Shown one piece after another: positions 50,820 to 60,149 of a DNA stretch of 64,000 nucleotides. Below the pieces are notes generated by a model. The model saw only the letters and a list, made by a program, of their open reading frames with translations, searched no databases and was not told the origin of the DNA. The first letter of the stretch is position 1. Every line of letters starts with the position of its first letter. This stretch comes from an uncultured Bacilli bacterium (GTDB lineage Bacteria; Bacillota_I; Bacilli_A; RF39; UBA660), in NCBI GenBank assembly GCA_934090735.1, contig CAKOJR010000003.1:1-64000 (forward strand). Direction: 5' to 3'. The position numbers and the translations under genes are program-made.

Positions 50820-51692
50820 TTAGTCATTTTTGATGGTATTAATTCTACCAGTTTTTTCCATTTCGTCATTATCGAATTTGGCTGTTAAACTTAAACCTAT
50901 TACTAGTATATAACTTAAAAGATAAATCCAAAGCATTAATACAGCAATGTTAGATAGACCTGCGTAGAAGATATCATATCTAGCAAAGTGTGAAATGTAA
51001 TAGCTATATATTTCAGTTGTTAGTATCCATCCCGCTGCTGTAAATATTGCTCCTAAATTAATTTGTGATGCAGGTATACTTTTATTTGGTGCCATAGTAA
51101 ATATCACTTTAATAAATATAAATATGATTAGCCAAGAAATAGGTCCCTGCATGATTTCTAGGAGATTGGTGATTACCGATTTAATGTTAAAGTAATCGAT
51201 TGCGTCAATTATTTTTTCACCAAATACAGGTACTAATAAAATGAATAGATAAAGAACTACGATAAGCAGTGTCATAAAAATTGCTTTTATTCTTCTTTTG
51301 ATCCATGATGTTTGCTTACATCCATAAATTTCATTTGCACTAAAGATTATAGAGTCTGCCGCATTTGATGATAGGTATGCCATTGTTATAATGATTGTTA
51401 ATAATTTTGCATCAATTGTTTTACCATCTATAATAGGAACAATCATGTTAACTATATTATCGCTAAAATTACTTTTAATTAATTCGATAATTGAGTCAAT
51501 GGATATATTAAATAGTGATGCTCCGTAGCCGATTAATGTTACAGTTGGAACTAATGATAATATTAGAAAGAACGCTATTTGTCCCGGTAGAGCCATCATG
51601 TATGGTTTATTGAGTATTATCCAGACGTCTTTTAATAATTTTTTAAAATTATTTTTTCTCTTTTCAATTATAGTATTAACTTTCTTTTTCAT
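50820..51692 (-). CDS. YihY/BrkB family membrane protein
   Basis: 290 residues, six hydrophobic segments. Family features: MALPGQIAFFLILSLVPTVTLIGYGAS, SSNAADSIIFSANEIYG and WILTTEIYSYYISHFARYDIFYAGLSNIAVLMLW (each recognisable in part). Possible transporter; no accepted substrate. The ATG at 51692 is chosen because TGAGG precedes it and because the 16 codons upstream lie in the neighbour's coding sequence. Overlaps the sensor gene by 17 bases. Confidence 0.85.
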   Translation of the reverse strand: MKKKVNTIIEKRKNNFKKLLKDVWIILNKPYMMALPGQIAFFLILSLVPTVTLIGYGASLFNISIDSIIELIKSNFSDNIVNMIVPIIDGKTIDAKLLTIIITMAYLSSNAADSIIFSANEIYGCKQTSWIKRRIKAIFMTLLIVVLYLFILLVPVFGEKIIDAIDYFNIKSVITNLLEIMQGPISWLIIFIFIKVIFTMAPNKSIPASQINLGAIFTAAGWILTTEIYSYYISHFARYDIFYAGLSNIAVLMLWIYLLSYILVIGLSLTAKFDNDEMEKTGRINTIKND

Positions 51693-53697
51693 TGGCCTCA
51701 ATCGTTTCTTTATTTTCACGCATTTGAATGCTTGCTTCATTAATTACGTCATCTAGTAATTTAAGGTCATCTACTATCATACTAAAACCAATAGCTGCGC
51801 CATATTCGTATGGTAGTGTTTTAAATTCTTTGACTAATTTTTTAATATAATTTATTACTTGTTTTTCGTTATAACCTACTAAATATATCATGAACTCATT
51901 TCCATCAGTTCTCATAATTTCTGAATTATCAAGTTGTGTTTTAATAAGTATTCCGGCAGAGGCTTTTATTTGTTTGTCGCCTTCTTCATGACCGAATGTA
52001 TCATTTATATATTTTAAATTATTTAGGTCAATTACAACAACTGCTTGTGGATAAATAGTATTTTTATTCCATACGTCCATTTTTTCATTTAGGTAATTAC
52101 GATTTTTTAGGCTTGTTAACATATCAATAAATTTTAGTTTCTCATCTTTACGAATTTTTGTGTCTAATTTAATATGTTTTTTTGAAGTAATAACGATACT
52201 GATAATTATTATGCAAATTGATACACCAACTAGAATGTATTTTGCAATTACGCCAGCAATATTTTCTTGGGCGTTTGTTTGATTATATGTACTTAATCCT
52301 TCAGATATAATTTTATTATCATCTAAGAATAATGAATAATTACTAAATAGTTTATAGAATGCATCGTCATTTGCTAGATATCTAAATTCCATATTATTTG
52401 GAATAAATCCACTGTAGTTAATAATACTATTTTTTATTTTTTTATTATGATATAAGTTATAAGCATTAGCATCAATAGCTATGGTATTTCCTTTTTTGTA
52501 TGCTTTTATTAGGTTACTAACGTTTTTAACTTCTTTTATTTGAACTTTACTATCTAAATAATTTGCTAATTTGCTACCTTTTATTACGTATATTGTATCA
52601 TTTATATATGATATATCAGATACTTTATTACTATTTTCATAACTACTTACTATGTAGTATTTGTATGGTAAATTAAGTTTAATAGGGTAGTCATTTAATG
52701 TTTCATCTGTGTTGTTTATTATGATGTCTATATCTTTGTTGTTATATGCTTTTATTAAACTACTATCACTTTTATATTTTGTATATGTAAATTCAGTATT
52801 TACAAATTTACTAAAGTCTGTAAGGTATGAGAAGAGAATTCCACCTGTTTTATTGCCGCTTAAAGATGCATATGCTGGATTTTCTGTGAACCCTATCTTA
52901 TATGTTTTACTGGTTAATTTATCTGTATCTAGTCCGGTAAGTGCTAGTTTTTCAACAAATAAATTATAAAGGTTTGTATAATAAGATTTTTCATATTTAT
53001 CATTATACCAAATGTTATAGAATTTATTTACAATGCTATTTAACGTTTCGTCTGTTCCTAGATGAATATAGTAGTATTTTTTTAGTTCTGATAAATGATA
53101 AGTGATAACGTAGTTTTTTTCAAGAATTTTATCGATATATTCATTTAGAGGCACTAATGCATAGTCAATTGCATCTTCTTCTAGGCCTTTACCTAAGGCA
53201 TCATCACTATCATATGTTACAAAGGTACTAGTAATTTTATAACCTTTTGACATGTAAGCGATGCCTTCATTTAAGCCACCAATCTTTTTGCCGTTTAAAT
53301 CACTTGGCTCATTAATTAATTCTTTATTTTTTGAAATAAGAACATAATGATCAGTAAATAGTAATAATCCATTATCAGGCTTACTTTCGGATACAGTAAG
53401 GCCTAGTGAAGTGTTCGTTTTATAGTCAGCTACATTCTTATTTATGGATATGCCATATTCATTTGATAATTCATCAAAGAATTCATTTACTGTTCCTTTA
53501 CCATCTGTGCTAAAAACATTTAAGTTATTTGGAAGATATATAGTAACGATACTTGTTTTATTTTTGTCTATCCATTCTTTTTCTTTAATGCTTAACTGAT
53601 TACTATTTTTAAATGATGTGAAGTAAATTATTCCACCTGTTGTAATTAGTAGCACGAATATTATTATAGTTACTACTATTTTTTTATTTTTTTTCAT
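51676..53697 (-). CDS. Membrane sensor: two solute-binding domains and a degenerate GGDEF
   Basis: 673 residues. N-terminal helix (7-27), two tandem periplasmic-binding-protein-like domains (about 35-245 and 260-470), a second helix (IAGVIAKYILVGVSICIIII) and a cytoplasmic GGDEF domain. The GGDEF domain has DMLTSLKNRNYL and DLNNLKYINDTFGHEEGD, but the active loop is RTDGNEF where RxGGDEF is expected. Diguanylate cyclase activity is therefore doubtful; a binding or regulatory role is more likely. Overlaps the BrkB-family gene and follows a small membrane protein by 6 bases. Confidence 0.82.
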   Translation of the reverse strand: MKKNKKIVVTIIIFVLLITTGGIIYFTSFKNSNQLSIKEKEWIDKNKTSIVTIYLPNNLNVFSTDGKGTVNEFFDELSNEYGISINKNVADYKTNTSLGLTVSESKPDNGLLLFTDHYVLISKNKELINEPSDLNGKKIGGLNEGIAYMSKGYKITSTFVTYDSDDALGKGLEEDAIDYALVPLNEYIDKILEKNYVITYHLSELKKYYYIHLGTDETLNSIVNKFYNIWYNDKYEKSYYTNLYNLFVEKLALTGLDTDKLTSKTYKIGFTENPAYASLSGNKTGGILFSYLTDFSKFVNTEFTYTKYKSDSSLIKAYNNKDIDIIINNTDETLNDYPIKLNLPYKYYIVSSYENSNKVSDISYINDTIYVIKGSKLANYLDSKVQIKEVKNVSNLIKAYKKGNTIAIDANAYNLYHNKKIKNSIINYSGFIPNNMEFRYLANDDAFYKLFSNYSLFLDDNKIISEGLSTYNQTNAQENIAGVIAKYILVGVSICIIIISIVITSKKHIKLDTKIRKDEKLKFIDMLTSLKNRNYLNEKMDVWNKNTIYPQAVVVIDLNNLKYINDTFGHEEGDKQIKASAGILIKTQLDNSEIMRTDGNEFMIYLVGYNEKQVINYIKKLVKEFKTLPYEYGAAIGFSMIVDDLKLLDDVINEASIQMRENKETIEANEKES

Positions 53698-53703
53698 AGT
53701 ATC

Positions 53704-54186
53704 CTACTTTCTCTCACTTTGCTTAATCCATGATATAAGTGTTGCATCACTTTTTTTGTAACCCATTAGTGGGAAGAATTTTGCATTGTCATCATCAGCT
53801 GTGTTTGTGAAAATAAAGTTAATATCATAGAACTCTTTTTCTTCTGTTGTTAAGTATTCTAATGATTTAATAGCAATCCCTTGAGCATCTTCAGTTGTTC
53901 CTTCTTTAAGTTCAATTGTAAGATAAATTATTTTGCCTTTTAAATCAAAAGTTACTTTATTTATTTTTTCATTTTCTTTGATTTTTTCTTCGATTTCTTT
54001 TTGTTTACTGTCATCTATTTTAACATTTTCGATTCCGTATAGTCTTTTGCCATATACATCTGTTCTTGTTTGCTCAATGAAGTAGTATACAAATGCTGAA
54101 CCTATTAATATAATGCAGATAATACTTACAATCATAAGGATGCAGTATATACGATTGTTTTGATAGAACCCCTTTAATTTTTTCAT
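53704..54186 (-). CDS. Membrane-anchored protein of unknown function
   Basis: 160 residues: one N-terminal helix (IYCILMIVSIICIILIGSAFVYYF) and a soluble domain with two alternating strand-helix units (KINKVTFDLKGKIIYLTIEL, EEKEFYDINFIFTN). Not recognised. It is 6 bases upstream of the sensor gene, with which it is probably cotranscribed. Confidence 0.65.
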   Translation of the reverse strand: MKKLKGFYQNNRIYCILMIVSIICIILIGSAFVYYFIEQTRTDVYGKRLYGIENVKIDDSKQKEIEEKIKENEKINKVTFDLKGKIIYLTIELKEGTTEDAQGIAIKSLEYLTTEEKEFYDINFIFTNTADDDNAKFFPLMGYKKSDATLISWIKQSERK

Positions 54187-54254
54187 AATCTTTCACCTCT
54201 TTAAGTATCTTTATTATACTATATTACTTATTACTTTTCAATTTACTCTTTGAA

Positions 54255-54280
54255 AGAAAAGAAAAAGCAATTTTTATGCT
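54255..54280 (-). terminator. Probable terminator after ligA
   Basis: AAGCA / TGCTT stem with a 6-base loop and T-rich tract, overlapping the ligA end. Confidence 0.55.
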
Positions 54281-56250
54281 TCTTCTAACATTTTTTGAAA
54301 TTCTTGTTCACTCCAAATAGGAATATTTAACTCTTTAGCTTTATCGTATTTGCTTCCTGGATTTGCACCGACTAATACGGCTGAAGTTTTTTTCGTTACT
54401 GATGAACTCCATAATCCACCGTTTTCTTCAATTATCTCTTGTATTTGATCTCTAGTGTAATTTTCTAGAGTTCCGGTTACAACTATTCTTTTACCATTTA
54501 GAAATGATGATTCGTTTGTTGTTTTTCCAAGATAAGTCATGTTAACATTTACTTTTTTTAAATCTTCAATTACTTTTAAATTATCTTCGTTTTTGAAGAA
54601 TTCAGTTATGCTTTGAGCAAGGATTGGGCCAATGTCTGGGATGCTATTTAATTCTTCGAATGTAGCGTTTGCTAGATTGTCTAAAGTTAGATATTTTTTA
54701 GCGATTAGTTTAGCATTTTTTTCACCAATTCCTTTGATGCCAATAGCAAATAAGAATTTTTCTAAAGAATTTTGTTTTGATTTTTCAATAGATTCTAATA
54801 AGTTATCAACGCTTTTGGGGCCAAAACCTTCTAGTTCGATTAATTCTTCTCTTCTATCTTTTAAGTTATAAATATCGATTAATTTAGTAATGATTCCCAT
54901 GTTGTAAAAGTCTTCAATTATTCTTTCTCCAAGACCATCAATGTTCATAGCTTTACGATCGGTGTAGTGAATTAGAGATTCAATATTTCTGGCTGGACAT
55001 TTATCGTTTGGACATTTTAAATCTATTCCAGATAATGTTGGCACTAATTCTGCATTACAGATTGGACATTTATCTGGCATGATAAATTCTTTTTCATTAC
55101 CGGTTCTTTCATTTAAAACAGGACCCACTACTTCTGGGATTACGTCTCCAGCTTTTCTTACAAGAATTGTATCACCAATTAGTAAGCCTTTTTCTTTAAT
55201 ATATTCGCGGTTATGAAGTGTTGCTCTTCTTACAGTTGAACCCATAATTTTAATTGGTTCGAATACTGCATTTGGTGTTATTAAGCCTGTTCTACCTACT
55301 GTACAGATAATGTCAGTTAATTTTGATTTTACTTCTTCTGCCGGAAATTTGTATGCGATAACCCATTTTGGATATTTAGCAGTGTTGCCAAGTTCTTTTT
55401 GCATGTGAATATCATTTACTTTAATAACAATTCCATCTATTTCGTATGGAAGTGATTCTCTTTTCGCAGTCCATTCTTCGATATATTCAAGGATTTCATT
55501 AACATTGTGAACTAGTTTTATGTTAGGGTTTACGATAAATCCAAGATGTTTTAAATCCATAAGTGCTTCATAATGGGTTTGTCTTTTTGTTTCAGGGACA
55601 TGATAAAGAAAGGCGTCAAGGTTTCTTGATTTTGCGATACTACTATCTAATTGTCTGATACTACCTGCGGCAGCATTTCTGGGGTTTTGAAATAGTGGTT
55701 CACCATTTTTGGCACGTTCTTCATTTAGTTTTTCAAAGCTTTTCTTTGGCATGTATATTTCTCCACGAAGTTCAATGTCTACTGGTTCAGTTAGTCTTAA
55801 CGGAATTGATTTAATTGTCTTAACGTTGTGAGTAATATCCTCACCAATGGTTCCATTTCCTCTTGTTGCAGCACTTTTAAATATTCCTTTTTCATATGTT
55901 AAGGATACTGCTAGGCCATCTATTTTTAGCTCGCAAACGTAACTAGGGTTAGGAAATTCTTTACGAATTTTTTCATCAAAAGCAACGATTTCTGCTTCAT
56001 TAAAAACGTCAGCAATACTAAACATTTGGTGTTTATGAGTTACTTTTTGAAATTCACCAATTACTTCGCCACCTATTTTTTCTGATGGAGAATCTTTCCT
56101 CTTTAATTCGGGATATTTTTCTTCAATATCTAGTAGTTCACTCATCCAGTTATCATATTCTCTGTCAGTTACAGTTGGATTATCTAGTGTGTAGTATTCT
56201 ACATTTGCTTTTTCAATTAGTTTTATGAGTTCATCATATCTTTCTTTCAT
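54274..56250 (-). CDS. ligA: NAD-dependent DNA ligase
   Basis: 658 residues, full length. Seals nicks with NAD. Ia domain YTLDNPTVTDREYD, adenylated Lys in CELKIDGLAVS (K109), zinc finger CPIC...CPNDKCPARN, HhH region, and a C-terminal BRCT domain (GKRIVVTGTLENYTRDQIQE). It stands downstream of pcrA and a small unknown gene in the same direction, as pcrA-ligA do in many Firmicutes. Confidence 0.97.
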   Translation of the reverse strand: MKERYDELIKLIEKANVEYYTLDNPTVTDREYDNWMSELLDIEEKYPELKRKDSPSEKIGGEVIGEFQKVTHKHQMFSIADVFNEAEIVAFDEKIRKEFPNPSYVCELKIDGLAVSLTYEKGIFKSAATRGNGTIGEDITHNVKTIKSIPLRLTEPVDIELRGEIYMPKKSFEKLNEERAKNGEPLFQNPRNAAAGSIRQLDSSIAKSRNLDAFLYHVPETKRQTHYEALMDLKHLGFIVNPNIKLVHNVNEILEYIEEWTAKRESLPYEIDGIVIKVNDIHMQKELGNTAKYPKWVIAYKFPAEEVKSKLTDIICTVGRTGLITPNAVFEPIKIMGSTVRRATLHNREYIKEKGLLIGDTILVRKAGDVIPEVVGPVLNERTGNEKEFIMPDKCPICNAELVPTLSGIDLKCPNDKCPARNIESLIHYTDRKAMNIDGLGERIIEDFYNMGIITKLIDIYNLKDRREELIELEGFGPKSVDNLLESIEKSKQNSLEKFLFAIGIKGIGEKNAKLIAKKYLTLDNLANATFEELNSIPDIGPILAQSITEFFKNEDNLKVIEDLKKVNVNMTYLGKTTNESSFLNGKRIVVTGTLENYTRDQIQEIIEENGGLWSSSVTKKTSAVLVGANPGSKYDKAKELNIPIWSEQEFQKMLEEA

Positions 56251-56289
56251 GTTATTTTCCTTTCAGATTACTCTTTTATTATAATCTAT

Positions 56290-56805
56290 TTATTTATATT
56301 TATAAAGCAGTTCTCTTTCTTTTAAATATCTTTTTAAAAATTGGTTATCTAGACTATATAGGTAATCTATAATGTCATTAAATTCAGTTACTTTTTGTTC
56401 TTTATAATTATCAGCTAATATTAATTTTAAGTATGGACTATTTTCATTATTTTTCCTTATTATGTGAATGTTTTCGTCATAAATGTTTGGAGCATGTTCA
56501 GTTGTGAAATAGATTAGATGAACTTCTTTTTTAGATGTTTCTTTTATAAAGTTTATGATATCTAAGTCATCGTTAAACTGTCCTTTATTTTCATTAAAAT
56601 TATAGTCCATAAGTACTATTTTAGAATTATTTTTAAAGATTGTATAACTTCTTACATTTTCTTCTTCATGGGTAAAATAGTTTAATAGTTCAAAGTTTTT
56701 GTCATTTAAAATTAGTTTTAGTGTGTTAATTATAAAGTATTTTGTGTTAGGATTATCCATAAGATATTTAATGGTTATAGGGTTTAATAGTGAGATGTAT
56801 TTCAT
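56290..56805 (-). CDS. Unknown protein between pcrA and ligA
   Basis: 171 residues with no membrane helix or known motif. Starts MKYISLLNPITIKYLMDNPN and shows a nuclease-like-size alpha/beta pattern (SKIVLMDYNFNE, VHLIYFTTEHAPNIY), but no catalytic set was recognised. Because it lies between two DNA-repair genes it may share their transcript, but this does not define a function. Confidence 0.6.
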   Translation of the reverse strand: MKYISLLNPITIKYLMDNPNTKYFIINTLKLILNDKNFELLNYFTHEEENVRSYTIFKNNSKIVLMDYNFNENKGQFNDDLDIINFIKETSKKEVHLIYFTTEHAPNIYDENIHIIRKNNENSPYLKLILADNYKEQKVTEFNDIIDYLYSLDNQFLKRYLKERELLYKYK

Positions 56806-56854
56806 AGTACCTCCTATTTATATATGTTGTAAGTCTTTAACCAATTTCCTTTTT

Positions 56855-58930
56855 TTAATTAACTTTTTTGATGCATTTGTGATTTTTCATCAATTTCTTT
56901 ACACCTGTTTTGAAGGCAACAGAGATTAGTGAACCTTCACATTTAATGACTACACCAGTTCCATATTGTTCATGGCTAATAATGCTTCCTTCAGCAATAT
57001 CATTGTTTTCATTTGTGTACATTTCTTTTTTGTTAATTACTTTATTGTCTTCTTTTGGTCCGATTTTTTCTATTAGTTTTTCATCTATTTCGTTTATAAA
57101 TCTTGATGGCATGTTCATGTTGTCTTTTCCGTAAAGCATTCTTCTTTTGGCGTTTGTTATATAAAGACGTTCTTTGGCGCGGGTAATTCCTACGTAGCAA
57201 AGTCTTCTTTCTTCTTCAAGATTGTTTTCCATTAGAGACATGTTGTGAGGAAAGATGCCTTCTTCCATTCCGACTAAGAAAACTACTGGAAATTCTAAAC
57301 CTTTAGCACTATGAAGAGTCATAAGGGTTACAGTATCGCCATCTTCTTTATGATTTGAAATGTCGGCGATAAGAGAAACTTCTTCTAAAAAGTCTCCTAA
57401 ATTAGCTGAGCCAGTTCTTTCTTCGAAAGATGCTGTTATACTTTTAAATTCCATTAGGTATTCTAATCTTGTTTCATCTTCGATAGCTTTACTATTTTCT
57501 AGTTCTTTTTTCATTCCAGATAGTTCTAGAACTTCTTCGATTAATTCGGTTAATGAAACACTATCGCTTTTTTTAATTAATTCTTCAACAATACTTTTAA
57601 ATTCTAGTTCTTTTTTTGAATCAAGTGCATCAAACATGCTGATATTTTGCTGTTTTGCTCGTTCTTCGATGATAGCAATAGCTCCTTCACCAATACCTCT
57701 TTTTGGAGTGTTAATTACTCTTCTTAGACTTATTTCATCGTGGGGATTATAAATTAATCTTAAATAGCTAATAAGATCTTTAATTTCTTTACGATTATAG
57801 AAGTAGTAGCTACCAAAGACTTTGTAAGGTATGCCTTTTGCTAGAAAAATTTCTTCGATAGCACGTGACTGAGCATTAGTTCTATAAAGGATTGCAATAT
57901 CTGTATTTTTATATCCTTCACTTAGTAAATGTTTTATTTCATCTATTACTAGAGCTATTTCATGTTTTTCGTCATAGGCACGCATGTATTTAATTTTTAC
58001 ACCGTCGCCATTATCTGAAAATAATTTTAAGTCTTTACGTTCTGTATTGTGTTTAATTACTTCATTTGCTGCTGATAGAATGTTGTTAGTACTGCGGTAA
58101 TTATGTTCTAATTTAATAACTTTTGCTCCTTTAAAGTCTTTTTCAAAATTAGAGATATTTCTGAAATCTGCTTGTCTAAATGCGTAGATGCTTTGGTTCA
58201 TATCACCTACTACAAAGATATTTTTATATTTATTAGATAACATTACTGATAGTTTATATTGTACTGGATTAGTGTCTTGATACTCATCTATAAGGATATA
58301 TTTATATTTATCTTGATAGTGTTCTAGGATGTCTTTATGTTCTTTAAAAAGATTAACCGGTAATAATAGTAAATCATCAAAATCAACAGATGCACTAGTT
58401 TTAAGTTTATTATTATATCTGTGATAGACTTCAACTACTATTTTATCCATTGGGGTATTAAATAGTCTATCTAGTTCACTATCTGTAAGCATTTGATTTT
58501 TAATAAAGCTTATTCTGTTTCTTACATATGATGGTGAGTATTGTTTAGAGTCTAAATTCATTTCTTTTAAAAGCTTTTTTATTATTGTATTTGTATCGTC
58601 ACTATCTATTATTGTAAAATTGCTTGGCAAACCTAGTACGTCATGGTTTTCTCTTATAATACGGACTCCTAGTGAGTGGAACGTACCAATAAATGATGAA
58701 ACGTCACCAATAAGGTTGGATACACGATCACGCATTTCAGCTGCTGCTTTGTTAGTAAATGTTATTGCAAGAATGTTATATGAGGGTATGCCTTCTTCTA
58801 TTAGGTAAGCAATTCTAGTTGTTAGTACTTTAGTTTTGCCACTTCCGGCACCAGCCATTACAAGTACTGGGCCATCTATAATTTTTACTGCTTCTATTTG
58901 TTCTTTGTTTAAATTTTTTAATAATTCCAT
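56855..58930 (-). CDS. pcrA: ATP-dependent DNA helicase PcrA/UvrD
   Basis: 691 residues, superfamily 1A. Motif I GAGSGKTKVLTTR, motif Ia TFTNKAAAEMRDR, motif II LIDEYQDTN, motif IV YRSTNNILSAAN-type, motif V/VI TLHSAKGLEF and VGITRAKERLYI. The C-terminal tail ends in a basic domain. The ATG at 58930 is preceded by AAAGG 8 bases upstream. Precedes the unknown gene and ligA. Confidence 0.96.
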   Translation of the reverse strand: MELLKNLNKEQIEAVKIIDGPVLVMAGAGSGKTKVLTTRIAYLIEEGIPSYNILAITFTNKAAAEMRDRVSNLIGDVSSFIGTFHSLGVRIIRENHDVLGLPSNFTIIDSDDTNTIIKKLLKEMNLDSKQYSPSYVRNRISFIKNQMLTDSELDRLFNTPMDKIVVEVYHRYNNKLKTSASVDFDDLLLLPVNLFKEHKDILEHYQDKYKYILIDEYQDTNPVQYKLSVMLSNKYKNIFVVGDMNQSIYAFRQADFRNISNFEKDFKGAKVIKLEHNYRSTNNILSAANEVIKHNTERKDLKLFSDNGDGVKIKYMRAYDEKHEIALVIDEIKHLLSEGYKNTDIAILYRTNAQSRAIEEIFLAKGIPYKVFGSYYFYNRKEIKDLISYLRLIYNPHDEISLRRVINTPKRGIGEGAIAIIEERAKQQNISMFDALDSKKELEFKSIVEELIKKSDSVSLTELIEEVLELSGMKKELENSKAIEDETRLEYLMEFKSITASFEERTGSANLGDFLEEVSLIADISNHKEDGDTVTLMTLHSAKGLEFPVVFLVGMEEGIFPHNMSLMENNLEEERRLCYVGITRAKERLYITNAKRRMLYGKDNMNMPSRFINEIDEKLIEKIGPKEDNKVINKKEMYTNENNDIAEGSIISHEQYGTGVVIKCEGSLISVAFKTGVKKLMKNHKCIKKVN

Positions 58931-58975
58931 AATTGTGCCTTTCATTTTCTGATATAAATATTATAGCAAATAAAA

Positions 58976-59030
58976 AAAAGAATTCCAAGAAAAATTTAGC
59001 GAACAATTGTATTTTTCTTAAATTCTTTTA
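58976..59030 (-). terminator. Terminator of the XRE/ImmA-like gene
   Basis: Long imperfect hairpin AAGAATTTAAGAAAAAT / ATTTTTCTTGGAATTCTT followed by a T-run, located at the gene's stop. Confidence 0.7.
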
Positions 59031-59999
59031 CATATATTTTGAATCGTCTTTGATTAGGCCTTGAGCTATTAGTTTATAAAGCATTTTTTCATAATTATAT
59101 GGTTCTTCGGTAAAGGCGATTTCGTGAAGTTGATTTTTATTAATGTAGATATTTGTATATTTAGCATTTGATGCTGTGATGATTTCTTCTTCTAATAATC
59201 TTTTAACAACGTTTTTATAAGATACTTTATAGGTGTTACTATAAGCAATTATTTCATTGAAGTGAATCTTAATACGTTTTTCGCCAAATTCAAGTTTTAG
59301 AGATTTTTCTGGCATTAAAAGGGAACCAGCGAAACTTTCAGATAGTTCTTCTTTGTTATTATTTGACATGATTAGAAGTTCTCCTAGGTATTTTGCTACT
59401 TGATATCTTTGTTCATAGCCATCTTCAGCGGTAGGAACAACAATTACAGGAATTCCATTAATTATTTCATAAAAGCCTAAGAATAAGTCTTCGCTCACTT
59501 CTTTAGGGATAGTTAAAATTATAATATTGTGATTTTCTAGTAGGTATATAAGATTATGAATTGGTGCTTCAATTGGAATTTGAAGAAATATTCTTAGTTT
59601 AGTTGCTAAACTTTTAGCTTCTTTTTTAGAGTTAACTAAATGAACGCCAAATTTATTGTGTAATGTTATTCCCGATAAATTTAATAAGCTAAAATAATTT
59701 TCGATTTTTGTGTTAATGTAATTTTTTATATTTTCTTTTTTGATATTAGAAGTTTTTTCTTTAAAGAATATGTTGTCAAATTTTATACTTACAGATGTGT
59801 CAATATTTAAAAGTTCGTCAATTGTAGTACCGTAGATTTTAGCAAAGGCTTCTAAACGGTTTAGAGAAGCAATTATTTTATTGCGTTCATATTTGAGAAT
59901 AGCAGGAGCTGATACGCCTATTTTTTTACCAGCTTGTTCCATTGATAAGCCCTTTTTTATTCTAAACATTTTCAAATTTTCGCCGACAGTTTTTTTCAT
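59028..59999 (-). CDS. XRE regulator with an inactivated ImmA/IrrE-like domain
   Basis: 323 residues. Residues 1-65 are an XRE helix-turn-helix (NLKMFRIKKGLSMEQAGKKI, SAPAILKYERNKI). Residues ~110-260 follow the M78 metallopeptidase fold, with GIPVIVVPTAEDGYEQRYQVAKYLGELL and SESFAGSLLMPEKSL. At the zinc site, HEXXH is replaced by KYLGE, so no metal-dependent peptidase activity is expected. Active relatives cleave or relieve a partner repressor in stress and mobile elements. No phage or ICE genes are near. Divergent from rnr. Confidence 0.85.
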   Translation of the reverse strand: MKKTVGENLKMFRIKKGLSMEQAGKKIGVSAPAILKYERNKIIASLNRLEAFAKIYGTTIDELLNIDTSVSIKFDNIFFKEKTSNIKKENIKNYINTKIENYFSLLNLSGITLHNKFGVHLVNSKKEAKSLATKLRIFLQIPIEAPIHNLIYLLENHNIIILTIPKEVSEDLFLGFYEIINGIPVIVVPTAEDGYEQRYQVAKYLGELLIMSNNNKEELSESFAGSLLMPEKSLKLEFGEKRIKIHFNEIIAYSNTYKVSYKNVVKRLLEEEIITASNAKYTNIYINKNQLHEIAFTEEPYNYEKMLYKLIAQGLIKDDSKYM

Positions 60000-60149
60000 A
60001 AATCACCTCGTTAATATTTTTCATTTATAATTCTAACTCTTTAACTAATAAATTTCAAGTTTTTTGCATAAAATTAGATATATAACTTTACTATTTTTGA
60101 TTTTTGGGTTATTCTTTAATTAGGAAAAATAGCGAGTGTGGGGTGTAAA

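Noticed and set aside
57360..57752. 130-codon open frame opposite pcrA
   Set aside because: Antisense shadow of conserved helicase sequence; codon content reflects the opposite strand.
60000..60149. Promoters for rnr and the XRE gene
   Set aside because: Several TATA-like boxes occur in the AT-rich gap, but no -35/-10 pair with 16-18 spacing was convincing.
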